Source: Porcincola intestinalis
GTDB lineage: Bacteria > Bacillota > Clostridia > Lachnospirales > Lachnospiraceae
Direction: 5' to 3'
Assembly (NCBI RefSeq): GCF_009696445.1
Contig: NZ_VULZ01000001.1
Span: forward strand, 186,001 to 250,000
Length of the DNA stretch: 64,000 bases
This document shows, piece by piece, positions 56,465 through 64,000 of the stretch (positions are counted from its first letter, which is position 1; every line of letters begins with the position of its first letter). The position numbers and the translations under genes were made by a program. The notes under the pieces were generated by a model that saw only the letters and a list, made by a program, of their open reading frames with translations, was not told the DNA's origin and did no database searches.

Positions 56465-57634
56465 ATGGCATCCCAGGGAACGATAACGAAATACAAGACC
56501 AAGACCGGGAAGACCAAGTGGGAGCTGCGCTTCTGGTCGAAGGACTGGACCGGTAAGAACCGTCTGGTCCACAAGGCAGGTTTCATGACCAGAGCCGAGG
56601 CTAAGGCATGGTATGACGGATACGTGAGCGAAGGAGAGGAGCGTCCGGATCTTACCATGGGTCAGCTCTATGAGGCGTACATGGCCGACATGAAGCCAAA
56701 GCTCAAGAACACCACCTACGCTCAGAAGGAGTGGGCTTTCAAGACGCACATCCTTCCATACTACAGTAATACCCCGATCGACTCCATCACTCCGAAGTCA
56801 ATCATGAAATGGCAGAATAAGCTTCTGGATGCCAGGAACCCGAAGAGCGGTCAACCGTACAGTGAAACCTATCTATATTCTTTACACGAGCAGATGAGCG
56901 CGATTCTGAACTACGCAGTAAAATATTATAAGCTCCCGACTAATCCGTGCCGGGTCACAGGTTCGATCGGTGTAGCCAAGGCGGACGAGATGACGATCTG
57001 GACGCCTGAGCAGTTCCAGATCTTCCTCCAGTACGAGAAGAAGACCTTGTACCGGATCCTCTACGAAATCCTCTTCTTCACAGGGATCCGTGAGGGAGAG
57101 CTCCTCGCTCTCACTCCGAAGGACATCCCGGAAGGCGAGAACGTGGTCATCGTGCGGAAGTCCTACGCAGTGGTCCATGGCAAGGAGTACATCCAGGAGC
57201 CGAAGACCAAGAAGTCAATCAGAAGGGTCAAGATCCCGGAAGCGGTTCATCAGGATATACGTAAGTATATTGAGTCCGTTTATATTGGGCAAAATGAAAG
57301 ATTGTGTCTCTATTCCAAGACAGCTCTGAACGTGGAGCTGAAGAAGGTGGCAAAGCAGGCCGGGCTCCCGGAGATCCATGTGCACGAACTCCGGCACTCG
57401 CACGCTTCCTTCCTGATCGGCAGAGGTGTGGATATCGCGACCGTCAGCAACCGGCTCGGACACGAGAAGGTCTCGACCACCCTGAACACCTACACGCACA
57501 TGCTTCCGGAGAACGACGCGAAGGTGACCGGGTTCCTGGACAGTGCAGCCGAAGAGATCCTCGACAGGAAGGATCAAGGGCAGCAAAAATCCGAGCCCGA
57601 AAAAGGCCCGGATGATGAAAACCCGCAGAAATAA
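56465..57634 (+). CDS. int: Tyrosine integrase
   Basis: 389 residues. An N-terminal arm-binding domain and SAM-like core-binding domain (LTMGQLYEAYMADMKPKLKN) are followed by the catalytic domain: FFTGIREGELLALTPK (Arg), HVHELRHSHASFLIGRG (His-x-x-Arg) and LGHEKVSTTLNTYTHM with the nucleophilic Tyr near residue 365. It recombines the phage with the 3' end of guaA, next to which it ends. Direct repeats just past the stop codon fit arm sites. Confidence 0.96.
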   Translation: MASQGTITKYKTKTGKTKWELRFWSKDWTGKNRLVHKAGFMTRAEAKAWYDGYVSEGEERPDLTMGQLYEAYMADMKPKLKNTTYAQKEWAFKTHILPYYSNTPIDSITPKSIMKWQNKLLDARNPKSGQPYSETYLYSLHEQMSAILNYAVKYYKLPTNPCRVTGSIGVAKADEMTIWTPEQFQIFLQYEKKTLYRILYEILFFTGIREGELLALTPKDIPEGENVVIVRKSYAVVHGKEYIQEPKTKKSIRRVKIPEAVHQDIRKYIESVYIGQNERLCLYSKTALNVELKKVAKQAGLPEIHVHELRHSHASFLIGRGVDIATVSNRLGHEKVSTTLNTYTHMLPENDAKVTGFLDSAAEEILDRKDQGQQKSEPEKGPDDENPQK

Positions 57635-57641
57635 GTGTATT

Positions 57642-57666
57642 TTGATACTTTTTTGATACTTTTTTC
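57642..57666 (+). repeat. Candidate right integrase arm-type sites
   Basis: TTGATACTTTTTTG (57642-57655) and TTGATACTTTTTTC (57653-57666) are two overlapping copies of the motif that also lies 105 bp inside the left core, in the same orientation. Confidence 0.5.
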
Positions 57667-57676
57667 AATATCTGGC

Positions 57677-57711
57677 CTCCTGAAACCAGCCAAATAAGCT
57701 GGTTTCAGGAG
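57677..57711 (+). terminator. Integrase terminator
   Basis: CTCCTGAAACCAGC and GCTGGTTTCAGGAG form a perfect 14-bp stem with a 7-base loop. TTTTATTTA follows on the plus strand. On the other strand it lies just beyond guaA and may also end that transcript in the lysogen. Confidence 0.88.
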
Positions 57712-57720
57712 TTTTATTTA

Positions 57721-59274
57721 CTATTCAAACTCGATCGTTCCCGGCGGTTTGCTGGTGATGTCGTAGAAGACTCTGTTGACATGCGAGACTTCATTGATGA
57801 TCCTTGAAGTGACTTTCTTCAGCACTGGATAAGGAATCTCGACGGAGTCTGCCGTCATGAAGTCGACTGTGTTAACTGCACGGAGGGCGATTGCATAGTC
57901 GTAGGTACGCTCATCGCCCATGACACCAACAGAGCGCATATTTGTCAGTGCAGCGAAATACTGACCGGTTGTCTTGTCGAGTCCGGCATTCGCCATCTCC
58001 TCGCGGAAGATTGCGTCTGCGTCCTGCACAATCCGGACTTTCTCAGCTGTCACCTCGCCGATGATCCGGATGCCCAGTCCCGGACCCGGAAATGGCTGAC
58101 GCATGACGAGTTTCTCCGGAATTCCAAGATGCAGCCCGACCTTCCGGACTTCATCCTTGAACAGGTATCTCAACGGCTCCACAATCTCCTTGAAATCGAC
58201 ATAATCCGGCAGGCCCCCTACATTGTGGTGGGATTTGATGGTGGCGGATTCTCCGCCAAGCCCGCTCTCGACTACATCCGGGTAGATCGTTCCCTGCACG
58301 AGATAATCGACTGCGCCGATCTTCTTTGCCTCCTCCTCGAAGACACGGATGAATTCCTCCCCGATGATCTTGCGCTTTTTCTCCGGCTCGGTCACACCGG
58401 CAAGCTTGTCATAGAACCTCTGCTGGGCATTGACACGGATAAAGTTGAGGTCATACGGCCCATCCGGTCCGAAGACAGACTCCACCAGGTCCCCTTCATC
58501 CTTGCGGAGAAGACCATGATCGACAAAGACACAGGTCAGGTTCTTTCCGATGGCCTGGGAAAGCAGGACCGCGGCGACGGAGGAGTCCACTCCGCCCGAA
58601 AGTGCACAGAGTGCCTTCCCATCTCCGATCTTCTCTCTCAGCTCCTGGATTGTCTTCTGCGCAAAATCTTCCATCTTCCAGCTGCCGGAGCACCCGCAGA
58701 TTCCGATCACAAAGTTGCGGAGGATTTCCTTTCCGAACATCGTATGCAGCACTTCCGGATGGTACTGGATCGCATACAGCTTCCGTTCCGGGTCCTCATC
58801 AGATGCGCACGGGCAGTTTGCGGAATGGGCAGTGATCTCAAATCCCGGCGCCGGCTCTGCAATATAATCGTTATGGCTCATCCAGCAGACCATCGGGCTG
58901 GGAATTCCGTCATAAAGTCTGGAAAGCGGCTTGTCGACGATCACTTCCGTCTTCCCATACTCACGTTCATCAGCGCGCGCAACCTTCCCGCCAAGCACAT
59001 AGTTCATCAGCTGAGCGCCGTAGCACAGGCCAAGAACCGGTACACCAAGCTCGAAGAGCTCCTTCGGAGCGGTTGCCGCCTCTTTCTCATAGACACTGTT
59101 CGGTCCGCCTGTCAGGATAATTCCCTTCGGATTCATCTTCCGGATCTGATCCAGCGGCGTTCTGTAAGAGTAGATCTCGCAGTACACGTTGCACTCGCGC
59201 ACACGCCTGGCTACAAGCTGGTTGTACTGCCCGCCAAAGTCGATGACAATGACTTTCTCCTGATTGTCCTTCTC
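57721..59274 (-). CDS. guaA: GMP synthase (glutamine-hydrolysing)
   Basis: 517 residues from [20 protein letters not shown], with AGAAAGGACAAGG upstream. The N-terminal class I glutaminase has nucleophile [11 protein letters not shown] near residue 88. The ATP-pyrophosphatase loop [13 protein letters not shown] follows near residue 230, and the dimerisation domain ends KPPGTIEFE. It converts XMP to GMP. The last codons are the phage attachment site and remain intact after integration; only the stop has become TAG where the left junction keeps TAA. The upstream 59275-59480 region shows no purine riboswitch that I recognise. Confidence 0.97.
   Translation of the reverse strand, partial: EKDNQEKVIVIDFGGQYNQLVARRVRECNVYCEIYSYRTPLDQIRKMNPKGIILTGGPNSVYEKEAATAPKELFELGVPVLGLCYGAQLMNYVLGGKVARADEREYGKTEVIVDKPLSRLYDGIPSPMVCWMSHNDYIAEPAPGFEITAHSANCPCASDEDPERKLYAIQYHPEVLHTMFGKEILRNFVIGICGCSGSWKMEDFAQKTIQELREKIGDGKALCALSGGVDSSVAAVLLSQAIGKNLTCVFVDHGLLRKDEGDLVESVFGPDGPYDLNFIRVNAQQRFYDKLAGVTEPEKKRKIIGEEFIRVFEEEAKKIGAVDYLVQGTIYPDVVESGLGGESATIKSHHNVGGLPDYVDFKEIVEPLRYLFKDEVRKVGLHLGIPEKLVMRQPFPGPGLGIRIIGEVTAEKVRIVQDADAIFREEMANAGLDKTTGQYFAALTNMRSVGVMGDERTYDYAIALRAVNTVDFMTADSVEIPYPVLKKVTSRIINEVSHVNRVFYDITSKPPGTIEFE
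57722..57732 (-). repeat. attR core (in guaA)
   Basis: TATTCAAACTC, identical to the left core and in the same orientation. On the minus strand it covers the GAG TTT GAA codons and the first two bases of the stop codon (TA). Confidence 0.82.
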
Positions 59275-59480
59275 CATCCTTGTCCTTTCTATCTTTTGGG
59301 TTACTCTTGCTGTCATTGTGCATGCAGAAAATCTGCACTTCTCGTGAAATCCGGAGGTATCCGTTCCTGCACCTGACCAACCTGAGCTTCCGGTATCTGG
59401 AATGCTAAGCCGCTGCGCTCCCGCCAGCGTAATATGATATCACTCCCTCAGGACACCGGCCAGCGAAACACACGATCACA

Positions 59481-60398
59481 TCACCCCTGCGTCATTCCCA
59501 GATAGCTTCTGATCCGTTCCATCCGGTGCTCTGTGTTCACAACCCCCATCCGGTATGCCCGGTAGAGCTTCTCCGGATTTTTCTCGAGCCTTGCGACATC
59601 AAGCGGCTGACTGGGGGCTATCACGAGGATCCGTTTCTGCTTCTCCAGCTCATCGATGTGATCGCAGAGCCTGTTGTAGCGCTCATCCGCATGCATCATG
59701 TAATCATACAGCGCTGGGAAGTTGTGGTAAAGCCTTTGTTCAGCCCGGAGCTGTGTCTCCGGCTCCCCGGGATCCCGCCAGCCTCGCTCATGTGTTTTTA
59801 CGACAATAATCCTCTCATACCCCTGGCCGATCGCCCAGTCGACCGGAATACAGTCTGAATTCCCGCCATCAAGATAGGGAATTCCATCAAGATAGACCAT
59901 TCTGGAGAGAACCTGCATGCTTGCGGAAGCCTTTATGGCCGTGAACATGTCCGAGCAGTTTGTCTTCTCCAGATAGGTTGGCTGGCCGGTCAGGCAGTTT
60001 GTCGCCACAGCGACGAGCCGTCTCTCCGGACTCATAATCCGGAGAATGTTCTCATGATCCTCCGTCTTGAAGGTATCAAAGACGATGTTGAAACCGATCA
60101 CACCCTGGTTTTTTCGAATGGCGCGAAGCCCGGCATAGCTCGAATTTCTGCAGTGGGTGATGTTGAACCTGCTTGGCCATCCGATTCTTCCTGCACAGTA
60201 GCAGGCTCCGTAAAGTGCCCCGGCTGAAACGCCGATGACCGTCTGAATATTGATGTTATTCAGCAACAGGGTATCCGTCACACCGCCCGTATAGAGTCCC
60301 CGGAAAGCGCCGCCCTCCAGCACCAGGCAGCCTGGCGTGAGCTCTCTGCCTGATCTTCCGTCCGGGATTCTGTTTAGTATTGTCTCGATATGTCTCAT
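59481..60398 (-). CDS. Patatin-like phospholipase
   Basis: 305 residues from MRHIETILNRIPDGRSG (the longer frame lacks a ribosome site). It has the oxyanion loop GGAFRG near residue 30, the nucleophile elbow IGVSAGAL near 60 and the catalytic Asp in YLDGGNSD near 180. These form the Ser-Asp dyad of bacterial patatins, which cleave phospholipid acyl chains. It is a soluble YjjU/RssA-type protein that faces the opposite-strand NUDIX gene. Confidence 0.9.
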   Translation of the reverse strand: MRHIETILNRIPDGRSGRELTPGCLVLEGGAFRGLYTGGVTDTLLLNNINIQTVIGVSAGALYGACYCAGRIGWPSRFNITHCRNSSYAGLRAIRKNQGVIGFNIVFDTFKTEDHENILRIMSPERRLVAVATNCLTGQPTYLEKTNCSDMFTAIKASASMQVLSRMVYLDGIPYLDGGNSDCIPVDWAIGQGYERIIVVKTHERGWRDPGEPETQLRAEQRLYHNFPALYDYMMHADERYNRLCDHIDELEKQKRILVIAPSQPLDVARLEKNPEKLYRAYRMGVVNTEHRMERIRSYLGMTQG

Positions 60399-60488
60399 GA
60401 ACAGCCACCCAATCCTGGAACGTTCTGTCATTTTCATCTGAACAGTGCTATTCTAGCAAATATCAGCCTGAAAGGAAAGGAACAAGAT

Positions 60489-61430
60489 ATGATACAGGAT
60501 ATCGCACCTCATACGTTCAAGAATGAATATACCCCGTCCGCCCCGAAGGGCTCGGATTATGTAATTGTGGTTGATGACCGGAAGATTCTCCTGAAGGAGC
60601 ATGCAGACGGCCGCCTGATGCTTCCGACTGTCTCGGATCTTCTCCGTGATTCCGGTCTCCTCTCTTCCCCTGCTGCATCTGCCTCTGAGGCCGCCGCAGC
60701 CCCCTCTTCTGTCCCAGCAGCCAGATTTACCTCTGACAAAGCAGCTCCGGATACTCATTCACTACCTCTGACCTATCTGTTCTCAATCGACGAGGAGTGT
60801 TTCTTCTTTTATCCGGGTGCGCCCGCCGCACGTTCCCCATACCAGTATGTAAATGAGATGGCGCTCCGTGAGCTGGAACACGACTATCTCTCATTCGGGG
60901 CTGCGACAGCCGTCCAGCTGGCGCAGTGGTACACGCTCCATCATTTCTGTGGAAAATGCGGTGTTGCGACGGTTCATTCAACGACAGAGCGTGCCGTGAT
61001 CTGTCCGAAATGCGGGCATATCTATTATCCGCGGATTTCACCGGTTGTAATCATTGCCATCACGGACAGAGACCGGATCCTGCTGACAAAGTACAGCCGG
61101 AAGGGTACAAAGCGTCACTCCCTGGTAGCCGGCTTCGTTGAGATTGGGGAGACGCTCGAGGATGCTGTACGCCGGGAGACGATGGAGGAGGTTGGGCTGC
61201 GGGTAAAAAACATCCGGTATATTGAGTCGCAGCCATGGGCATTCTCCTCCTCGCTGATCTCAGGTTTTGCCGCGGAGGTCGATGGCGATCCGACCGTGCA
61301 CCTCAATACAGACGGGAAAGGCGAGCTCGCTTCCGCGGAATGGATACCGAGAGACGAGCTCGCCTGTGAGGATCATTCTGTTTCCCTGACCTGGGATATG
61401 ATTGGAAAATTCCGCAGGCAGGAGCTGTAA
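60489..61430 (+). CDS. nudC: NudC-like NAD+/NADH diphosphatase
   Basis: 313 residues from MIQDIAPHTFKNEYTPS, with GGAAAGGAAC upstream. Residues about 155-190 hold a zinc ribbon (FCGKCGVATVHST, ICPKCGHIYYPR). The NUDIX box GFVEIGETLEDAVRRETMEE continues to VGL, and SQPWAFSSSLISGF carries the SQPWPFPxS-like NAD specificity motif. It cleaves NAD(H) or removes NAD caps from RNA. An extra Ala/Ser/Pro-rich linker near residues 55-85 is unusual. Confidence 0.88.
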   Translation: MIQDIAPHTFKNEYTPSAPKGSDYVIVVDDRKILLKEHADGRLMLPTVSDLLRDSGLLSSPAASASEAAAAPSSVPAARFTSDKAAPDTHSLPLTYLFSIDEECFFFYPGAPAARSPYQYVNEMALRELEHDYLSFGAATAVQLAQWYTLHHFCGKCGVATVHSTTERAVICPKCGHIYYPRISPVVIIAITDRDRILLTKYSRKGTKRHSLVAGFVEIGETLEDAVRRETMEEVGLRVKNIRYIESQPWAFSSSLISGFAAEVDGDPTVHLNTDGKGELASAEWIPRDELACEDHSVSLTWDMIGKFRRQEL

Positions 61431-61569
61431 TTGTTCGCGCAGCACGCTGCCCTGTGCCTTCCGCTGCTCCGCTTTCCCCATATTGATCGTTGACCTGCCT
61501 GTCTGGCGTTTGTATCCACACAAGGAGGCAAAGCGATGCTGCGGAGCATGCGCAGAACCCGCCCGGCTG

Positions 61570-61872
61570 TCAGACCTCGTAGTCCAGGCAGGAGCGAACC
61601 ACCGTATATGGCCGGACATAAGTGTCTGCCACCTTGACATGATTCGGATTCACGGCATATCCCTTCAGGGATGCAGCGTCATCCAGCAGCGCATCCAGCA
61701 TCATATCCATGTTGGAGGACGGAAGGCCTTCGATATGGATATGCATCTCGCGAAGCCCGGGGACGATACCGACCAGTCCTTCCAGATGTTCCTTCGCTTC
61801 CCTCTTTACCTTCGCTTTCTCCTCTGCCGAAAGCTCTTCCTTCAGTTTCCATAAAATGACATGACGTACCAT
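61570..61872 (-). CDS. Dabb-domain (stress-responsive A/B barrel) protein
   Basis: 100 residues that begin MVRHVILWKLKEELSAEEKA and include GIVPGLREMHIHIEGLPSSN and a final NPNHVKVADTYVRPYTVVRS. This is the small dimeric alpha/beta-barrel (Dabb) fold found in heme-degrading-like and polyketide-cyclase-like proteins. Function in this organism is unknown. The 139-base gap before it holds no gene that I support. Confidence 0.85.
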   Translation of the reverse strand: MVRHVILWKLKEELSAEEKAKVKREAKEHLEGLVGIVPGLREMHIHIEGLPSSNMDMMLDALLDDAASLKGYAVNPNHVKVADTYVRPYTVVRSCLDYEV

Positions 61873-61899
61873 TGCTTTCCCCTTTCCGCACAGGACCGG

Positions 61900-64000
61900 T
61901 TAGATGGCTAGTCCCAGCGCTCTTCCAACTAGTGACACAACAAATGCTGCAATCCATGCAATCACACATTGATTGATTATAACAAAGAACATCCACTTTG
62001 TCCCAAGCTCTCTGCGCACAGAGGAGACTGCAGCGACGCAGGGGGTGTAGAGCAGACAGAATACCAGAAGACAGAAGCCTGCCAGCGGCGTGATCGCTGC
62101 CGTGATGGCTGCCCTTGAGCCGAACACCAGGTTCAATGTGGAGACCACACTTTCCTTGGCCATGAAGCCTGCGATCAGGGAAGTCACAATCCGCCAATCC
62201 CCCAGTCCCATTGGCTTGAAGATCGGAGCAACAGCGCCGGCGATGACCGCCAGGATACTCTTTGAAGAGTCCTCCACAATATTCAGATTCGTCCCAAAAT
62301 TCTGAAGGAACCAGATCACAATGGTCGCCAGAAAGATGACCGTGAAGGCTCTCTGCAGGAAATCCTTTGCCTTGTCCCACATCAGCTGAAGGACATTCTT
62401 CGGGCTTGGCATCCGATAATTCGGGAGCTCCATGACAAACGGAACCGCTTCGCCGCGGAATGTCGTTTTCTTAAAGATCCATGCAACCAGCACGCCAGTC
62501 AGGATGCCCATCAGGTACAGAAAGACAACGACAAGACCTGCATGCCCGGGAAAAAACAGAACCGACAGGAACACATAAATCGGAACCTTTGCTGAACAGC
62601 TCATAAAAGGAGTCAGCAGAATGGTCATCTTCCTGTCCCTCTCTGATGGAAGGGTTCTCGATGCCATGACACCCGGCACCGTGCATCCGAAACCGACCAG
62701 CATCGGTACAATCGAACGGCCGGAAAGGCCAATCTTACGGAGCGGCTTGTCCATCACGAATGCCACCCTCGCCATGTAGCCGGAGTCCTCCAGGATCGAC
62801 AGGAAAAAGAACAGGACGACGATGAGTGGAATGAAGCTCAGGACTGTCCCCACGCCGCCAAAAATTGCATCGACAACAAGCGATTTAATCCAGCTGCTGG
62901 AACCGGCCTGCGAAAGCAGCGTCGATACCTGAGCGCCAAGCGCATCAATCCCTGCCTGAAGCAAGTTCTGCAAAAACGAACCGATTACGTTGAAAGTCAG
63001 ATAGAAGACAAGCCCCATGATCAGAACAAACATCGGGATTGCCGTATACTTGCCTGTCAAGATTTTATCGATCTTCTGCGATCTGATATGTCCCTTGCTT
63101 TCTCTGGGTTTTACTACACAGGCACTGCAGACCCTGTTGATGAAATCAAAGCGCATGTCTGCCATCGCAGCTGCACGGTCAAGTCCGCGTTCCTTCTCCA
63201 TCTGCTGAACAATATGTTCGATCATCTCTTTCTCGTTCTGATCAAGATTCAGCCGGTTAATGACACGTTCATCCCCCTCGACAACCTTCGAAGCTGCAAA
63301 CCGGAGCGGAATATCCGCTTTCTGAGCATGGTCCTGGATCAGATGCATGATACCGTGAAGACATCTGTGAACTGCCCCGCCATCCTCCGTTTCGGAGCAG
63401 AAATCCTGTCTTCCGGGGCGCTCCTGGTATTTGGCCACATGGATGGCATGGTCGATCAGCTCGGAAATGCCTTCGTTCTTGGCAGCCGAGATCGGAACGA
63501 CCGGCACGCCAAGCATCTCCTCCATCTTGTTAATCAGAATCGAGCCGCCATTCTCCCGAACCTCGTCCATCATGTTCAGCGCGATGACCATCGGAATATT
63601 CAGCTCCATCAGCTGCATCGTCAGGTACAGGTTCCGCTCAATGTTTGTCGCGTCCACGATGTTGATGATACCCTTCGGATGGTTGTCCAGAATAAACTGT
63701 CTGGAGACAATCTCCTCATCCGTGTAGGGCGACATCGAATAAATGCCGGGAAGATCTGTCACCAGCGTATCCTTGAAGCCGCGGATCGCGCCGTCCTTAC
63801 GGTCGACTGTCACGCCCGGAAAGTTGCCGACATGCTGATTGGAGCCGGTCAGCTGGTTGAAGAGCGTTGTCTTCCCGCAGTTCTGGTTGCCGGCAAGGGC
63901 AAATGTCAGGATGGTACCATCCGGAACCGGATGCTCATCAGCCTTGACATGGTATTTACCACCTTCACCAAGTCCTGGGTGAGGCACAGCCTGCCGGAGA
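61900..64000 (-). CDS. feoB: Ferrous iron transporter FeoB, partial (5' end beyond window)
   Basis: About 700 residues are visible and the reading frame is still open at the right edge. The G domain shows G1 GNQNCGKTTLFNQL, G2 PGVTVDRKDG, G3 DLPGIYSM and G4 NMMD. The C-terminal part has the Gate and membrane helices (FLSILEDSGYMARVAFVMD, GFGCTVPGVMASRTL, TPFMSCSAKVPIYVF) typical of FeoB. It imports Fe2+ across the membrane. Residues before the G domain (LRQAVPHPGLGEGG...) may belong to an N-terminal extension such as a FeoA-like domain. Confidence 0.93.
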   Translation of the reverse strand, partial: LRQAVPHPGLGEGGKYHVKADEHPVPDGTILTFALAGNQNCGKTTLFNQLTGSNQHVGNFPGVTVDRKDGAIRGFKDTLVTDLPGIYSMSPYTDEEIVSRQFILDNHPKGIINIVDATNIERNLYLTMQLMELNIPMVIALNMMDEVRENGGSILINKMEEMLGVPVVPISAAKNEGISELIDHAIHVAKYQERPGRQDFCSETEDGGAVHRCLHGIMHLIQDHAQKADIPLRFAASKVVEGDERVINRLNLDQNEKEMIEHIVQQMEKERGLDRAAAMADMRFDFINRVCSACVVKPRESKGHIRSQKIDKILTGKYTAIPMFVLIMGLVFYLTFNVIGSFLQNLLQAGIDALGAQVSTLLSQAGSSSWIKSLVVDAIFGGVGTVLSFIPLIVVLFFFLSILEDSGYMARVAFVMDKPLRKIGLSGRSIVPMLVGFGCTVPGVMASRTLPSERDRKMTILLTPFMSCSAKVPIYVFLSVLFFPGHAGLVVVFLYLMGILTGVLVAWIFKKTTFRGEAVPFVMELPNYRMPSPKNVLQLMWDKAKDFLQRAFTVIFLATIVIWFLQNFGTNLNIVEDSSKSILAVIAGAVAPIFKPMGLGDWRIVTSLIAGFMAKESVVSTLNLVFGSRAAITAAITPLAGFCLLVFCLLYTPCVAAVSSVRRELGTKWMFFVIINQCVIAWIAAFVVSLVGRALGLAI

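Larger units (their letters stand above)
2580..57732. mobile_element. Contractile-tailed prophage integrated in the 3' end of guaA
   Basis: The element is bounded by the direct repeat TATTCAAACTC, with the tyrosine integrase next to the right end. It carries complete lysogeny, early, packaging, head, contractile tail, baseplate and lysis modules in a consistent order. Early and late genes are all on the minus strand; repressor, secreted protein and integrase are on the plus strand. I saw no broken phage gene in any essential module, so it may be inducible. Tail gene order follows the Bacillus PBSX/skin xkd plan. A DGR and an amidoligase cassette are the main accessory loads. Confidence 0.93.

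Noticed and set aside
59275-59480. Purine riboswitch or T-box upstream of guaA
   Set aside because: I looked for the conserved purine aptamer loops and a T-box sequence and found neither; only a short GCAGA-TTT-TCTGC hairpin is visible.
61431-61569. Possible small gene between nudC and the Dabb gene
   Set aside because: No frame with start, ribosome site and plausible composition was found in these 139 bases.

Overview
The window is a piece of a Gram-positive Clostridia genome, most likely Lachnospiraceae-like. The flanking genes (GMP synthase, patatin-like lipase, NUDIX/NudC-like hydrolase, Dabb protein, FeoB, a broken MATE pump) and the phage gene set are typical of that group; the taxonomic call is inference from protein style. 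Almost all of it, about 55.2 kb, is one contractile-tailed (PBSX/skin-element-like, myovirus-type) prophage lying between an 11-bp direct repeat TATTCAAACTC. The right copy is the last codons and stop of guaA; the left copy still reads ...I-E-F-E-stop and is followed by what looks like the original guaA terminator. The prophage therefore sits in the 3' end of guaA and restores the reading frame.

Layout. 1-2570: decayed host DNA (a helicase/regulator fragment and a MATE gene with an in-frame stop and a lost C-terminus) and an intact membrane-protein/HTH pair with a 14-bp perfect dyad in its promoter. 2580-5460: an accessory cassette (amidoligase, gamma-glutamylcyclotransferase-fold protein, zinc ribbon, small protein) with its own HTH gene. 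5700-37400 (minus strand): the late operon, read from right to left as ParB-methylase, metallopeptidase, terminase, portal, head, connector, sheath, tube, frameshifted tail chaperone, tape measure, baseplate, a diversity-generating retroelement (DGR), PhoH, holin and endolysin, ending in a structured untranslated region and a terminator. 37580-37700: a candidate activator-dependent late promoter followed at once by a terminator-like hairpin. 37717-54865 (minus strand): the early region, with a DUF1492 regulator, resolvase, homing nuclease, many small cysteine-rich proteins, two radical-SAM-like proteins, a replication protein with iteron-like repeats, an MBL protein, RecT, a Rad50/SbcC-like ATPase, an excisionase-like protein and two HTH proteins. 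55057-57720 (plus strand): the lysogeny side, with repressor, a secreted protein and the tyrosine integrase. 57721-64000: host chromosome.

The most striking system is the complete DGR at 9.7-13.1 kb. A 115-bp template repeat (TR) and a 115-bp variable repeat (VR) differ at 11 positions, and every one is an adenine of the TR on the coding strand, giving 8 amino-acid changes at the very C-terminus of a tail protein with a lectin-like fold. Reverse transcriptase, Avd, TR, VR and a hairpin just past the VR are all present, so the prophage looks able to diversify its receptor-binding tip. Other points of interest are the amidoligase cassette, a multibranched RNA candidate after the endolysin, arrays of intergenic hairpins, a canonical -1 frameshift site, a promoter-proximal terminator on the late operon, and a possible replication origin inside the initiator gene. 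All calls come from reading the sequence; no searches or folding programs were run.
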